From Lederbergia citri (GTDB taxonomy: Bacteria > Bacillota > Bacilli > Bacillales > Bacillaceae_C): a stretch of 64,000 nucleotides of DNA. Positions 41,747-50,885 of this stretch are shown here, piece after piece (the stretch's first letter is position 1; the number at the start of each line of letters is the position of its first letter). The position numbers were made by a program, and so were the translations under genes. Below the pieces are notes generated by a model that was not told the DNA's origin, did no database searches, and worked only from the letters and a program-made list of their open reading frames with translations. Location: positions 189,102 to 253,101 of the forward strand of contig NZ_JAGYPG010000004.1 in NCBI RefSeq assembly GCF_018343625.1, given 5' to 3'.

Positions 41747-42466
41747 ATGTTGGCGGTACAAAATATTACAAGAACTTTTAATGACGGAAAAGCTGGTTTT
41801 CGAAATGTCACTTTTTCCATTGAAGAGGGTGAAGTGATCGGGATACTTGGTACGAGTGGCTGTGGGAAAAGTACGCTATTACGTGTGCTTTCGGGTCTAG
41901 ATAAGGAATATGAAGGGCAGTTCTCCTTTTCCAAACGAACGGTAGGCATGATGTTCCAAGAGCCGCGTTTGATGCCGTGGCTTACCGTTCATGAAAACAT
42001 TTGCTTCGGAGTTCAAAAAGGACAGAAAAAAGAATTGGCCGAGGAACTATTAAAATTGGTTGGTCTAGAAGAATTCGCAGATCATCATCCTAAAGATTTA
42101 TCTGGAGGAATGGCACAGAGAACGGCCATTGCTAGATCCCTTATAACTGAGCCAGATGTGTTGCTATTAGACGAACCATTTAGTGCTCTTGATGCTTTTA
42201 CAAAAATGCAGCTCCAAGATTTGTTGCTCTCCATTTGGCAAAATAGAAAAACAACGACCATCCTCGTCACTCATGATATAGACGAAGCTTTGTATCTAGC
42301 TAATAGAATTTTTATTTTGCGCGGACAGCCAGGAGAGCTATATGCCGAAATTAAAATAGATCAAGCGAAACCACGTTCACGAGGAGACGTTGCATTAGCT
42401 GAGAAAAAAGCAGAAATATTAACCTTACTTGATTTAAATCATAATTCGAAGGAGGTAAAATTATGA
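41747..42466 (+). CDS. SsuB-type ABC transporter ATP-binding protein
   Basis: A 239-residue ATPase with GTSGCGKSTLL (Walker A), MFQEPRLMPWLTV (Q-loop with the Pro-Trp pattern typical of nitrate/sulfonate importers), LSGGMAQRTAIARSL (signature), VLLLDEPFSALDAFT (Walker B) and VTHDIDEAL. AAAGGAGG before ATG. The end overlaps the next gene by 4 bp. Confidence 0.93.
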   Translation: MLAVQNITRTFNDGKAGFRNVTFSIEEGEVIGILGTSGCGKSTLLRVLSGLDKEYEGQFSFSKRTVGMMFQEPRLMPWLTVHENICFGVQKGQKKELAEELLKLVGLEEFADHHPKDLSGGMAQRTAIARSLITEPDVLLLDEPFSALDAFTKMQLQDLLLSIWQNRKTTTILVTHDIDEALYLANRIFILRGQPGELYAEIKIDQAKPRSRGDVALAEKKAEILTLLDLNHNSKEVKL

Positions 42467-44175
42467 CAAGACAATCGATTATTCCTCCTAGCGGTGGTTC
42501 TTACAATGTCCAGAATGATCTTGTCAATAGTCATTCTTTTAATTGGAAAGAAATTAAAAAAAACTTTAGTTGGCATAATACTGGGAAAGTCAATATGGCA
42601 TATGAATGTGTAGATCGCCATGTTGAGGATGGGTTTGGTGAAAAAATTGCCATTCATTATATAGCGGGAAATAGTGAAGCCACATTAACTTATCGGAAAC
42701 TGAAAGACGCGACCGATCGTTGGGCTGCTGTCTTAAAAAAGCACGGAGTAAAAAAAGGAGACTTTTTATTCGTATTTTTGCCTAAACATCCTGAATGTCA
42801 TATCGCCATTTTAGCAGCGATTAAACTAGGGGCGGTTGTAGGACCACTATTTGAAGCATTTATGGAAGAAGCTATTCGTGACAGAATTGCAGATTGTGAA
42901 GGGAAGTATCTAATTACAAACGAAGAATATTTACAGCGTGTTCCGCTAAACGATTTACCAAGCTTAGGAACAATTTTTTTAACCGATGAACAGATTAAGA
43001 CAAATCACGCCATTTCGATTCCAAAAGCGCTTGCCCAGACAGAGGTAGAGGAAAATGTTATTGAATGGGTGGATCTTGAGGATGGCTTGAATATCCATTA
43101 TACGAGCGGCTCAACTGGGAAACCGAAAGGAATCATTCATGCCCATAGAGCGATGATTCAACAATATATTACAGGGCGTTGGGTTCTGGATTTAAAAGAA
43201 AATGATATTTATTGGTGCACTGCCCACCCAGGCTGGGTGACGGGATGTGTGTACGGTGTATTTGCTCCTTTACTAAACCGGGCAACAATCGTGTTGCATG
43301 GCGGACGTTTCAATGCCGACAGCTGGTATGAAACGATTGAAAAAGCGGGTGTGACAGTTTGGTATAGTGCACCTACAGCATTCAGGATGCTAATGGCTGA
43401 AGGTGTTGATACTTTAAATCGATATGATACTAGTTCGCTCCGCCACATTTTAAGTGTTGGTGAACCTCTTAATCCAGAAGTCATTTATTGGAGTATAGAG
43501 CATTTGCAATTGCGAATCCATGACACGTGGTGGATGACCGAAACGGGTGCACAATTAATTGTGAACTTGCCGACGGAACCGATTAAGCCAGGATCAATGG
43601 GGAAACCATTACCCACAATAGAAACCGCCATTTTAGATGATGATGGAAACAAGTTGCCAGTCGGGGAAGTTGGACATTTGGCGATTAAAGGTCCATGGCC
43701 GTCGATTATGAAGGAAGTGTGGAGAAATGAAGAAAAATATCGATCATATTTTCCTTTTGGACCCAACTGGTATTTGTCAGGTGATCTAGCATTAAAAGAT
43801 GAAGATGGCTATATCTTTTTCCAAGGCAGGAGCGACGATATGATTAATTCTTCCGGGGAACGAATCGGACCGTTTGAAGTAGAAAGCAAATTAATAGAAC
43901 ATCCTGCCGTTGCCGAAGCTGGTGTGATTGGAAAACCGGATTTTATCCGTGGAGAAATCGTCAAAGCCTATATCGTATTGAAAAAAGGATATACATCGTC
44001 CCCTGAATTATTAGCCGACATTCGCCTCTTCGTCCGCAATCGATTAGCGGCACACTCAGCCCCACGTGAAATTGAAGTAATAGAGGAATTACCGAAAACA
44101 AAAATAAGCGGAAAAATTTTGCGTAGAGAATTGAAGGCTAGAGAAATAGAAAAATTATATCCAGTAGAAGTATGA
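42463..44175 (+). CDS. AcsA-like acetyl/acyl-CoA synthetase in a SAM-riboswitch operon
   Basis: A 570-residue AMP-forming ligase closely resembling B. subtilis AcsA along its whole length. It shares FSWHNTGKVNMAYECVDRH, VVGPLFEAFMEEA, the ATP loop YTSGSTGKPKG, and the block beginning WYSAPTAFRMLM. Motif DTWWMTETG retains the Trp that restricts the acyl pocket to small acids in acetyl-CoA synthetases. SGERIGPFEVES and the C-terminal ISGKILRRELKA with the adenylation Lys are intact. It overlaps the ATPase gene by 4 bp, so it is an integral member of the S-box operon. Acetate is the likeliest substrate; its role in methionine metabolism is unknown. Confidence 0.9.
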   Translation: MTRQSIIPPSGGSYNVQNDLVNSHSFNWKEIKKNFSWHNTGKVNMAYECVDRHVEDGFGEKIAIHYIAGNSEATLTYRKLKDATDRWAAVLKKHGVKKGDFLFVFLPKHPECHIAILAAIKLGAVVGPLFEAFMEEAIRDRIADCEGKYLITNEEYLQRVPLNDLPSLGTIFLTDEQIKTNHAISIPKALAQTEVEENVIEWVDLEDGLNIHYTSGSTGKPKGIIHAHRAMIQQYITGRWVLDLKENDIYWCTAHPGWVTGCVYGVFAPLLNRATIVLHGGRFNADSWYETIEKAGVTVWYSAPTAFRMLMAEGVDTLNRYDTSSLRHILSVGEPLNPEVIYWSIEHLQLRIHDTWWMTETGAQLIVNLPTEPIKPGSMGKPLPTIETAILDDDGNKLPVGEVGHLAIKGPWPSIMKEVWRNEEKYRSYFPFGPNWYLSGDLALKDEDGYIFFQGRSDDMINSSGERIGPFEVESKLIEHPAVAEAGVIGKPDFIRGEIVKAYIVLKKGYTSSPELLADIRLFVRNRLAAHSAPREIEVIEELPKTKISGKILRRELKAREIEKLYPVEV

Positions 44176-44206
44176 AAAAGAACCCATTGTTGTGGGTTCT
44201 TTTTTT
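44175..44206 (+). terminator. Terminator of the SAM-riboswitch operon
   Basis: AGAACCCA, short loop, TGGGTTCT, with flanking A and T runs. Confidence 0.88.
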
Positions 44207-44260
44207 AGCATTAATGATGGAAAATAGAGTTGACATAGCTTAAGGAACTGCTGGGAATTA

Positions 44261-44569
44261 TCATTTCACCATATTTATTAGTATATGTGCAAGTTGATGT
44301 TGCTGATTCTTGTCGGCGGTTTTCCACATTTCTTTGAGTAAATGTTCCTCACGATTTCGTGGTTCCTCATGGGCTGCTAAATAGTTTCCTACTTTTTCAG
44401 CAGCTTTTGCAAGAGATTCTTCACTAAGTCCGAGCTCTTCTCCTTTTTTTACCTGTTTAGCTAAATAGGATTTAAAAGAATCGAAACTAGCTAGAATGTC
44501 TTCCTTTTTTTCTTCGTCCATTTGTTGTAGCTGTTGTTCAACTTTTTCTTGAGAATTTGATGAATCCAT
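44261..44569 (-). CDS. DUF3243-family protein (YmfJ-like)
   Basis: A 102-residue acidic, helical cytosolic protein with FDSFKSYLAKQVKKGEELGL followed by SEESLAKAAEKVGNYLA, the pattern of the DUF3243 family in Bacillales. Function unknown. The ATG follows AAAAGGAG. Single gene, convergent with the riboswitch operon and divergent from the FAD-oxidase gene. Confidence 0.85.
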   Translation of the reverse strand: MDSSNSQEKVEQQLQQMDEEKKEDILASFDSFKSYLAKQVKKGEELGLSEESLAKAAEKVGNYLAAHEEPRNREEHLLKEMWKTADKNQQHQLAHILINMVK

Positions 44570-44697
44570 CTATATACATCTCCTTTTAGTTGATACTGTT
44601 ACATTTCCTTTTCTGGAACAGGTTAAACTATTAAAATATAGAAGAATAAACTCTTGTAATCATATAAAATAGAATTACAGATTCGAAACGGGAGGGT

Positions 44698-46152
44698 ATG
44701 GTGAATAATATTTTTCACAAAAAGCGATTAGCCATTTTTTTAATCATTTTTATATTGTTCTACTGTTGCTTTTTTGTATTTTCTTATCTAAAAAAAGATC
44801 AGGATAATCTACTTATGAATGATGTAGGACGATTAGTACCTATAAAAGTAAGAGAGGTAGTAAAAGGTCAGGAAATAGAACAATTCAACCAGCTATTATT
44901 AGATGCAAAAAAGAAAAACTTAAAAATATCAATCGCCGGAAAACAGCATAGTCAAGGTGGACATACATATTATAAGGATGCAATTGTTCTTGATATGACT
45001 ACATACAATAAAGTGATTAAAGTAGATTCCAACGAAAAACTAGTAACTGTCCAAAGTGGGGCTACTTGGGCAGACGTTCAAGAAGCGATTAACCATTATG
45101 GTTTATCTATAAAGACAATGCAGGCTCCTAATATTTTTACAATAGGAGGCTCCATGAGCGTGAATGTTCATGGAAGGGATATTCGTTTTGGACCACTAAT
45201 TGAAAGTATCCGTTCTTTTCGAATAATGAATGCGAATGGTGACATATTGAATGTCAGCAGGACAGAAAACGAAGAATTATTTCGACTTGTTAACGGGGGC
45301 TACGGTTTATTCGGAATTATTTTAGATGTAGATATTGAGTTAACAGACAATGTTTTATATAAGGCAACGAATGAGTGGATTGACTATCACGACTACCCCC
45401 TATATTTTAAAGAAAAAGTTTTGGATAATCCCGAAGTAGAAATGCATAATTCAAGAATTTCCGTTGCTCCTAAAAGTTTTTTAATCGAAATGTATGTGAC
45501 GAATTATTATAGGACCGATGAAGAAAAATTGGAAGATTTCACTGATTTAGTGGATGAAAAATATATTCGTAGAAATAAGTTTGCCTTTGGTCTTTCACGC
45601 CGTTCAAATTGGGGTAAAAACTTTGTTTGGTTCGTTCAAAAGCATGCTTTTAAAGAAGGAAAATCAGAGTTTATATCTAGAAATAATGTCATGCGTCCAG
45701 AAGTAGAATTTTTAAATTATGAAGGAAGAAATGATACTGACATACTTCAGGAATATTTTGTCCCTGTTGATGATTTTCCAAAGTATATTGATAGGTTAAG
45801 AGGCATTTTATCCGAAAGTGATTTAAACGTTTTGAATATTACCATCAGATACGTTCCGAAAAACAAAGAAGCCTATCTTTCATACGCTAAAGAGGATATG
45901 TTTGCACTCGTTTTTTATATTAACCAAGGAATTTCAGCGAAGGAAATCGAAAAGACAGGGGAAGTAGTTAGAAAAATAATAGATTTAACAATTGAAATGA
46001 ATGGATCCTATTATTTGCCTTACTACCAGTATCCCACGAAGGAGCAAATGAGGGAAGCCTATCCACTCACAGACGAATTTTTCCAAAAGAAAAGAGAATA
46101 TGATCCAGATGAGAGATTCATGAATCAGTTTTATGAGGAGTATGGAAAATGA
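44698..46152 (+). CDS. Membrane-anchored FAD-binding oxidoreductase (FAD_binding_4 / sugar lactone oxidase-like)
   Basis: A 484-residue flavoprotein with an N-terminal membrane helix (about residues 8-28) and the VAO-type FAD domain behind it: LKISIAGKQHSQGGHTY, VTVQSGATWADVQEAI, MQAPNIFTIGGSMSVNVHGR and GGYGLFGIILDVDIEL. The C-terminal part resembles lactone oxidase-type proteins (SYAKEDMFALVFYINQ). ATG at 44698 or GTG at 44701 may be the start after GGGAGGG; the latter is better spaced. It overlaps the next gene by 4 bp. Substrate and electron acceptor are unknown; an outward-facing oxidase is inferred from the anchor. Confidence 0.8.
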   Translation: MVNNIFHKKRLAIFLIIFILFYCCFFVFSYLKKDQDNLLMNDVGRLVPIKVREVVKGQEIEQFNQLLLDAKKKNLKISIAGKQHSQGGHTYYKDAIVLDMTTYNKVIKVDSNEKLVTVQSGATWADVQEAINHYGLSIKTMQAPNIFTIGGSMSVNVHGRDIRFGPLIESIRSFRIMNANGDILNVSRTENEELFRLVNGGYGLFGIILDVDIELTDNVLYKATNEWIDYHDYPLYFKEKVLDNPEVEMHNSRISVAPKSFLIEMYVTNYYRTDEEKLEDFTDLVDEKYIRRNKFAFGLSRRSNWGKNFVWFVQKHAFKEGKSEFISRNNVMRPEVEFLNYEGRNDTDILQEYFVPVDDFPKYIDRLRGILSESDLNVLNITIRYVPKNKEAYLSYAKEDMFALVFYINQGISAKEIEKTGEVVRKIIDLTIEMNGSYYLPYYQYPTKEQMREAYPLTDEFFQKKREYDPDERFMNQFYEEYGK

Positions 46153-46685
46153 GATGGATCGTCATATCGCAAAGTATTGCTATTCTCGGGAGCAGTCTCG
46201 TTTTTCCATTTTATTTAATTTTTATTAAAGAAGTCGGGGGAGGTTTTCTACAGTACGGCATTTCCTATGGTTTGTTTACGATTAGTTCGTCACTCGTCCA
46301 TATCATTGTAGGCAAATGGTCAGATAGATTAGGGAGAAGATTATTTTTGTTAATTGGAAGCTGGGGAATGTCGGTTCTATTGTTATGCTTCCCTCTTGTA
46401 ACGGATGTATGGCAAGTATATTCGTTGCAAATCGTCCTTGGCATTATTGGAGCAGCACAGAAGACAAGTGAAAAGGCAATGCTCGCTGATTTTACCGAGC
46501 ATGGAAAACGTGGAATCGCTATTGGAAAGTATCATTTTTGGACATCGGTTTTTACTGGAATTGCCGTCATGCTTGGCGGATTTATCATTGATTTATTTAC
46601 TTTGGATATTATTTTTTATGTGAGTTCATTTATTTTATTTATTGGCGGCTTTTTTGTATTAAAAATAGAAGAAACGGAGAATTGA
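46149..46685 (+). CDS. Half-length MFS-type membrane protein
   Basis: A 178-residue protein with about six helices, corresponding to half of a 12-helix MFS transporter. It carries motif A (GKWSDRLGRRLFLL) between helices 2 and 3. The reading frame ends cleanly at a stop, followed 3 bp later by the amidase gene. There is no trace of the other half downstream. It overlaps the oxidase gene by 4 bp. It may dimerise as a six-helix unit, or be a truncated remnant that keeps being translated; sequence alone does not decide. Confidence 0.7.
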   Translation: MRWIVISQSIAILGSSLVFPFYLIFIKEVGGGFLQYGISYGLFTISSSLVHIIVGKWSDRLGRRLFLLIGSWGMSVLLLCFPLVTDVWQVYSLQIVLGIIGAAQKTSEKAMLADFTEHGKRGIAIGKYHFWTSVFTGIAVMLGGFIIDLFTLDIIFYVSSFILFIGGFFVLKIEETEN

Positions 46686-46688
46686 AAA

Positions 46689-48161
46689 ATGCAAAATCCT
46701 AATTTGAAAACATTACACGACGAATGGTTGATTGAAGCAACAATTGATGATTTGCAGGAAAAATTAGCTTCTGGTCAAATTACCTCTGTTGACCTTGTAC
46801 ATATGTATTTGCATCGAATTTCCCATTTTGATGGGGAGATTCGTTCAGTACTTGAGGTAAATCCAGATGCTTTACATATTGCGGCGGCATTGGATCTGGA
46901 ACGAACACAAAAAGGGCCAAGAAGTGGACTGCATGGAATCCCAGTTTTATTGAAGGATAATATTGATACAGGGGATAAAATGCATACGACTGCTGGCTCG
47001 TTGGCTCTAGATGGACACTTTGCTGCAAAGGATTCTTTCGTGGCAGCTAAACTACGTGAAGCAGGAGCGATTTTACTCGGAAAAACGAATATGACCGAAT
47101 GGGCTAATTTTATGACAATTGGGATGCCGAGTGGTTACAGTTCTAGAGGTGGGCAGACATTAAATCCGTATGGTGAATTTGATGTTGGAGGATCTAGTTC
47201 TGGATCAGGAGCGGCGATCGCAGCAAATTTTGCAGCTGCTTCAATTGGAACGGAAACGTCTGGTTCTATCCTGAACCCATCTTTGAAAAATTCACTCGTG
47301 GGGATTAAGCCAACAGTGGGACTCGTAAGTAGAAGTGGAGTTATTCCAATTGCCCATACTCAAGATACACCAGGACCAATGGCAAGAACCGTGAAAGACG
47401 CAGCACATGTACTAACTGCGATTGCGGGAGTAGATGAAAAAGACCCTGCTACATTAACCAATTCTGGAAGTAGTATTGATTATGCTGCTGGATTAACCGA
47501 AACAAGCTTAAAAGGGTATCGAATCGGTATTGCCGGAAAACCTTTTTCCGATCGTTTAAATAAGCACAAAATAAAACTGATAGAAGAGGCAATTGATCGT
47601 TTACGTGAGTTAGGGGCAGACATCGTAGAAGACATTGTCATACCATCTGCCGAAGAAAAATGGGGTTATGAAGTATTAGTATATGAGTTTAAGCCAGATT
47701 TAAATGGTTATTTACGTTCAACATCTTCTTCGAATGAAATCCGTTCACTTGCAGATCTGATTGCATTTAATTACAAACACCCGAAGGCAATGCTTAAATA
47801 CGGACAAAAGTTGCTAATAGAATCCGAGGATACAAGCGGTACATTAATAGAAAAAGAATATATTGATGCATTGGAAAAAGACCAATACTTATCACAAGAA
47901 CAAGGAATTGACTTTGCCTTAAAACAACACAACTTGGACGCTATCTTCTTCGGAGGCGACAGAGGCTCCGTAATTGCGGCTAAAGCTGGTTATCCAACAG
48001 TCATAGTACCTGCAGGCTACACTCCTAATGGTGAACCATTCGGTGTATCTTTTAGTGGCACCGCGTATAGCGAAGAGACCTTGTTAAAAATAGCCTACGC
48101 CTTCGAACAGGCAACCAAACATAGAAAGCCTCCTGTAATGAAGGGCGGTAGTGGGAAATAG
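46689..48161 (+). CDS. Amidase signature family hydrolase
   Basis: A 490-residue Ser-cisSer-Lys amidase. Catalytic Lys in GIPVLLKDNIDTGDKMHTT. The Gly/Ser-rich signature is DVGGSSSGSGAAIAANFAAA, then GTETSGSI. It is not part of a gatCAB cluster and is similar to Bacillus amidases annotated as peptide or aryl amidases. No signal peptide. It starts 3 bp after the half-MFS gene, so the oxidase, half-MFS protein and amidase look like one transcript. Natural substrate unknown. Confidence 0.88.
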   Translation: MQNPNLKTLHDEWLIEATIDDLQEKLASGQITSVDLVHMYLHRISHFDGEIRSVLEVNPDALHIAAALDLERTQKGPRSGLHGIPVLLKDNIDTGDKMHTTAGSLALDGHFAAKDSFVAAKLREAGAILLGKTNMTEWANFMTIGMPSGYSSRGGQTLNPYGEFDVGGSSSGSGAAIAANFAAASIGTETSGSILNPSLKNSLVGIKPTVGLVSRSGVIPIAHTQDTPGPMARTVKDAAHVLTAIAGVDEKDPATLTNSGSSIDYAAGLTETSLKGYRIGIAGKPFSDRLNKHKIKLIEEAIDRLRELGADIVEDIVIPSAEEKWGYEVLVYEFKPDLNGYLRSTSSSNEIRSLADLIAFNYKHPKAMLKYGQKLLIESEDTSGTLIEKEYIDALEKDQYLSQEQGIDFALKQHNLDAIFFGGDRGSVIAAKAGYPTVIVPAGYTPNGEPFGVSFSGTAYSEETLLKIAYAFEQATKHRKPPVMKGGSGK

Positions 48162-48220
48162 AGCTCACATCAGGTGGGAATGCTAACATTGGGAGGCGTT
48201 TCGTGAGGATACCGAGCGAC

Positions 48221-48412
48221 CGGAAAATAGAGCGGTTCGACTTCGAAAGCGACCGTGTTCGATGGCGAATAGAGCGTGTCTGACGGCGAATAAATGTGTC
48301 ACAACTTCTAATAAAGCCGTCCAAACAGCTAATATAATTGGGAATTAGCTAATAGAATCGTGAAAACAGCTGATAGATTGTTCAAATCATCTATCTAATA
48401 GAATTTTCGTAA
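48221..48412. repeat. Degenerate 21-bp tandem array
   Basis: About nine units start at 48223, 48244, 48266, 48287, 48308, 48329, 48349, 48370 and 48391, i.e. every 20-22 bp. Each begins with a C(G/T)AATA-type hexamer and ends ACAG, ACGG or ATGG. Examples are CGAATAGAGCGTGTCTGACG and CTAATAGAATCGTGAAAACA. The composition drifts from GC-rich at the amidase end to AT-rich at the far end. No protein or RNA assignment. Confidence 0.75.
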
Positions 48413-48460
48413 GTTTAAAAGTTACACTGAATATAAAAAAAGAATATCAAATTCCATTAA

Positions 48461-48495
48461 AAAGAAAGGTCGTACCATAACGGTGCGACCTTTTA
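48461..48495. terminator. Bidirectional terminator
   Basis: AAAGGTCG and CGACCTTT arms with inner GTACC / GGTGC pairing, with T or A runs on both sides; serves the minus-strand hydrolase gene and possibly the amidase operon. Confidence 0.8.
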
Positions 48496-48507
48496 TAGTA
48501 TTCGAGG

Positions 48508-49422
48508 CTATAACTTTATCGTCTCTCCAATGTTCATGGCTTTCAAGCGCTCTTTATCTAAATCACGTCGTTCCCACTCAGCATTCATTCGATCCAACGC
48601 TTCCTTCGGGGTGTCATCAGCAAGGCGATAGGCACCGTAGTGCATCGGAATCATGTAACGAGCTTCAGTGTCTATAAAAGCTTGGATAGCTTCTTCTGGA
48701 TTTACGTGCTGGCTCGACATAAACCATTCAGGTTCATAAGCTCCGATTGGCATTAGGCAATAATCTATGGAATGCCGCTTGCTGATTTCTTGAAATCCTT
48801 TGAAATAGCCACTATCTCCTGCAAAATAAATACAATGATTTTCATCACTAATAATCCAACCACCCCAGTGTGATCGGTTTGTATCGGTTAACGTTCGTTT
48901 TGTCCAATGTTGTGCGGGGGTAAAAGTAACATCCACGTCTTCCAGTTTTTGATTGTCCCACCAACTAAATTCTTCTACACTTCGAAACCCTTTTTTCTTA
49001 AACCATTTTCCAAGTCCAATTGGAACTAAAAATGTAGGGTTACCTTTTAATTTTTTTATAGAAGAGTAATGCAGATGATCATAATGACTGTGTGAGATAA
49101 GCACCAAGTCAATCGACGGCAAATCAATTATTGCTAGACCAGGCGGTGTAAGACGTTTATCCATACCGAGTCGCATAGCCCAAACCGGGTCCGTCAATAT
49201 GTTTTTTCCATTCAGTTGAATAAGAAAAGTTGAATGGCCAATCCACGTAATCGTTGGTTCGGAATTATTTGATTGTAAAAAACTGACCTCGGGATTTACA
49301 GTTGGAACTTGATATGACAAATCTTTTTTCTTGCCTTTTCTTTCTTTTCTCCAATTTCGTAAATCTTTAAATGATTTGGCAGTAGAAACATTATCTAAGT
49401 TTTCATAACGTTTATTTTCCAT
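48508..49422 (-). CDS. Metallo-beta-lactamase-fold hydrolase (NAPE-PLD/UlaG-like)
   Basis: A 304-residue metal-dependent hydrolase of the lactamase_B_2 group. The metal motif is LISHSHYDHLHYSS (HxHxDH). WIGHSTFLIQLNGKNILTDP opens the fold. WGGWIISDENHCIYFAGDSG and MIPMHYGAYRLADDTP provide later ligands. The N-terminal WRKERKGKKK stretch and overall plan resemble bacterial RomA-type or NAPE-phospholipase D-like proteins. Substrate unknown. Monocistronic. Confidence 0.85.
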   Translation of the reverse strand: MENKRYENLDNVSTAKSFKDLRNWRKERKGKKKDLSYQVPTVNPEVSFLQSNNSEPTITWIGHSTFLIQLNGKNILTDPVWAMRLGMDKRLTPPGLAIIDLPSIDLVLISHSHYDHLHYSSIKKLKGNPTFLVPIGLGKWFKKKGFRSVEEFSWWDNQKLEDVDVTFTPAQHWTKRTLTDTNRSHWGGWIISDENHCIYFAGDSGYFKGFQEISKRHSIDYCLMPIGAYEPEWFMSSQHVNPEEAIQAFIDTEARYMIPMHYGAYRLADDTPKEALDRMNAEWERRDLDKERLKAMNIGETIKL

Positions 49423-49546
49423 GATAATTCCTCACAATTATGGTATATTCTCTAGTTTACCATTTGGAAAGCAACAGGAAATCATTTTTATTCAAGGTGT
49501 AAAGTGTAGTATGATATTCTTTATAACGTAAAAGTGAGGAAACAAA

Positions 49547-50698
49547 ATGAATATATTCTCTAATTTAAAACCTTCCCTGCAAACAATTTGGGAAAAATCC
49601 AACTTTAAAAACCCAACTCAAATACAAGAAAAAGCAATACCTGCCATATTAGAAGGGAAAGACCTAATTGCAGAATCTCCAACTGGAACTGGTAAAACAG
49701 TGGCCTATTTATTGCCGATTTTAGAAAAAATTTATGAAGAACATAACGGATTGCAAGCTGTCATTTTAGCGCCTTCCCGCGAACTCGTCATGCAGATCTA
49801 TCAAGAGGTACAAAAATGGACAGAAGGAACAAATATAAAAAGCACTTCACTTGTAGGCGGTGCCAATATTAAACGGCAACTTGATAAGTTGAAAGAAAGA
49901 CCACAGCTTGTAGTCGGAACACCAGGAAGAATTTTAGAATTAATAAAAATGAAAAAGTTAAAAATGCATGAAGTGAAGACAGTTGTGCTGGATGAAGGGG
50001 ATCAACTTTTAAATAAAGAACATTTAGATTCAGTGAGAACCATTGCAAAATCAACAATGAATGACAGACAGCTATTATTATTTTCAGCAACCCAATTGGT
50101 TGAACCAGATCAAATTATCGCAATGATTGGGCGAAAACCTGAATTTATTAAAGTTGAAAGAACAGAAAGTCAAACAGCGAAAGTAAACCATTTCTACTTA
50201 CTTTGTGAACAGAGGGAGAGAGCAAAGCTCCTTCAAAAGATAGCTGCCATGAAAGGTGTAAAAGCACTTGTGTTCGTTAGGGATGTAGGAAATATGACTG
50301 TTCTAGCTGAAAAGCTTGAATTCGAAAAAGTTTCCTTAGCGATTCTGCATAGTGAATTAGGAAAAAATCAACGCGAAAAAGCGATCAGATCCATTCGAAA
50401 TGGAGAAATTAATTTATTGCTTGCGACAGATGTAGCTGCAAGAGGACTCGATATCGATGGTTTGACTCATGTCATTCACTACGACTTTCCAAATGATATG
50501 GACCAGTATATACATCGCTCGGGAAGGACAGGGAGGATGGGAGCTGCTGGGACAGTAGTTTCATTCGTAACTCCGAGGGATGAACGAGAACTAAAGAAAT
50601 ATGGAAAGACATTAAAAATATCAATTCAACCACGAAGAATCTTTAAAGGGCAGTTCGTTGAATTAAACAATAAAGGTGTAAGACAATCAAAGAAATAA
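49547..50698 (+). CDS. yfmL: DEAD-box family RNA helicase, YfmL-like (DEGD variant)
   Basis: A 383-residue ATP-dependent RNA helicase. It resembles B. subtilis YfmL, which assists late ribosome assembly, in size and in lacking an RNA-binding tail. Motifs in order: Q motif (NPTQIQEKAIPAIL), I (SPTGTGKT), Ia (APSRELVMQ), GG (VGGANIKRQL), Ib (VGTPGRILEL), II (VLDEGD), III (FSATQ), IV (ALVFVRDVGN), V (LLATDVAARGLDI) and VI (YIHRSGRTGRMG). Motif II is DEGD rather than DEAD; the B. subtilis protein, from memory, also departs (DETD). ATG at 49547 after GTGAGGA. Confidence 0.85.
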   Translation: MNIFSNLKPSLQTIWEKSNFKNPTQIQEKAIPAILEGKDLIAESPTGTGKTVAYLLPILEKIYEEHNGLQAVILAPSRELVMQIYQEVQKWTEGTNIKSTSLVGGANIKRQLDKLKERPQLVVGTPGRILELIKMKKLKMHEVKTVVLDEGDQLLNKEHLDSVRTIAKSTMNDRQLLLFSATQLVEPDQIIAMIGRKPEFIKVERTESQTAKVNHFYLLCEQRERAKLLQKIAAMKGVKALVFVRDVGNMTVLAEKLEFEKVSLAILHSELGKNQREKAIRSIRNGEINLLLATDVAARGLDIDGLTHVIHYDFPNDMDQYIHRSGRTGRMGAAGTVVSFVTPRDERELKKYGKTLKISIQPRRIFKGQFVELNNKGVRQSKK

Positions 50699-50847
50699 TT
50701 TAAAACTAGCGTTATAGCAGGGACGCAGGTTTGGAATTTATCTTCAGTATGATAACTTGCAGGGCAAAGCTGTCTGTTTTAAGTTTGAAGAAGGAATCCA
50801 ATTACAACTTTACGCCTTGCAAGATTAAATACATTAAGTTGAAAAAT

Positions 50848-50885
50848 AAAAGGGGAAATCGTCATTAAGTACGATTTCCCTTTAA
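50848..50885. terminator. Bidirectional terminator
   Basis: AAAGGGGAAATCGT and ACGATTTCCCTTT arms, T-rich on either strand; overlaps the end of the minus-strand small gene. Confidence 0.82.

Larger units (their letters stand above)
48162..48507. other. Intergenic region between amidase and hydrolase genes
   Basis: Contains the 21-bp array, about 50 bp of plain AT-rich sequence and a terminator. No gene seen. Confidence 0.6.

Noticed and set aside
46149..46685. Calling the half-MFS frame a pseudogene
   Set aside because: Its start overlap, clean stop and close spacing to the amidase gene fit a real operon member, so I list it as a CDS with moderate confidence.
48221..48412. CRISPR array
   Set aside because: The units are about 21 bp with no alternation of constant repeats and variable spacers, and no cas gene is nearby.
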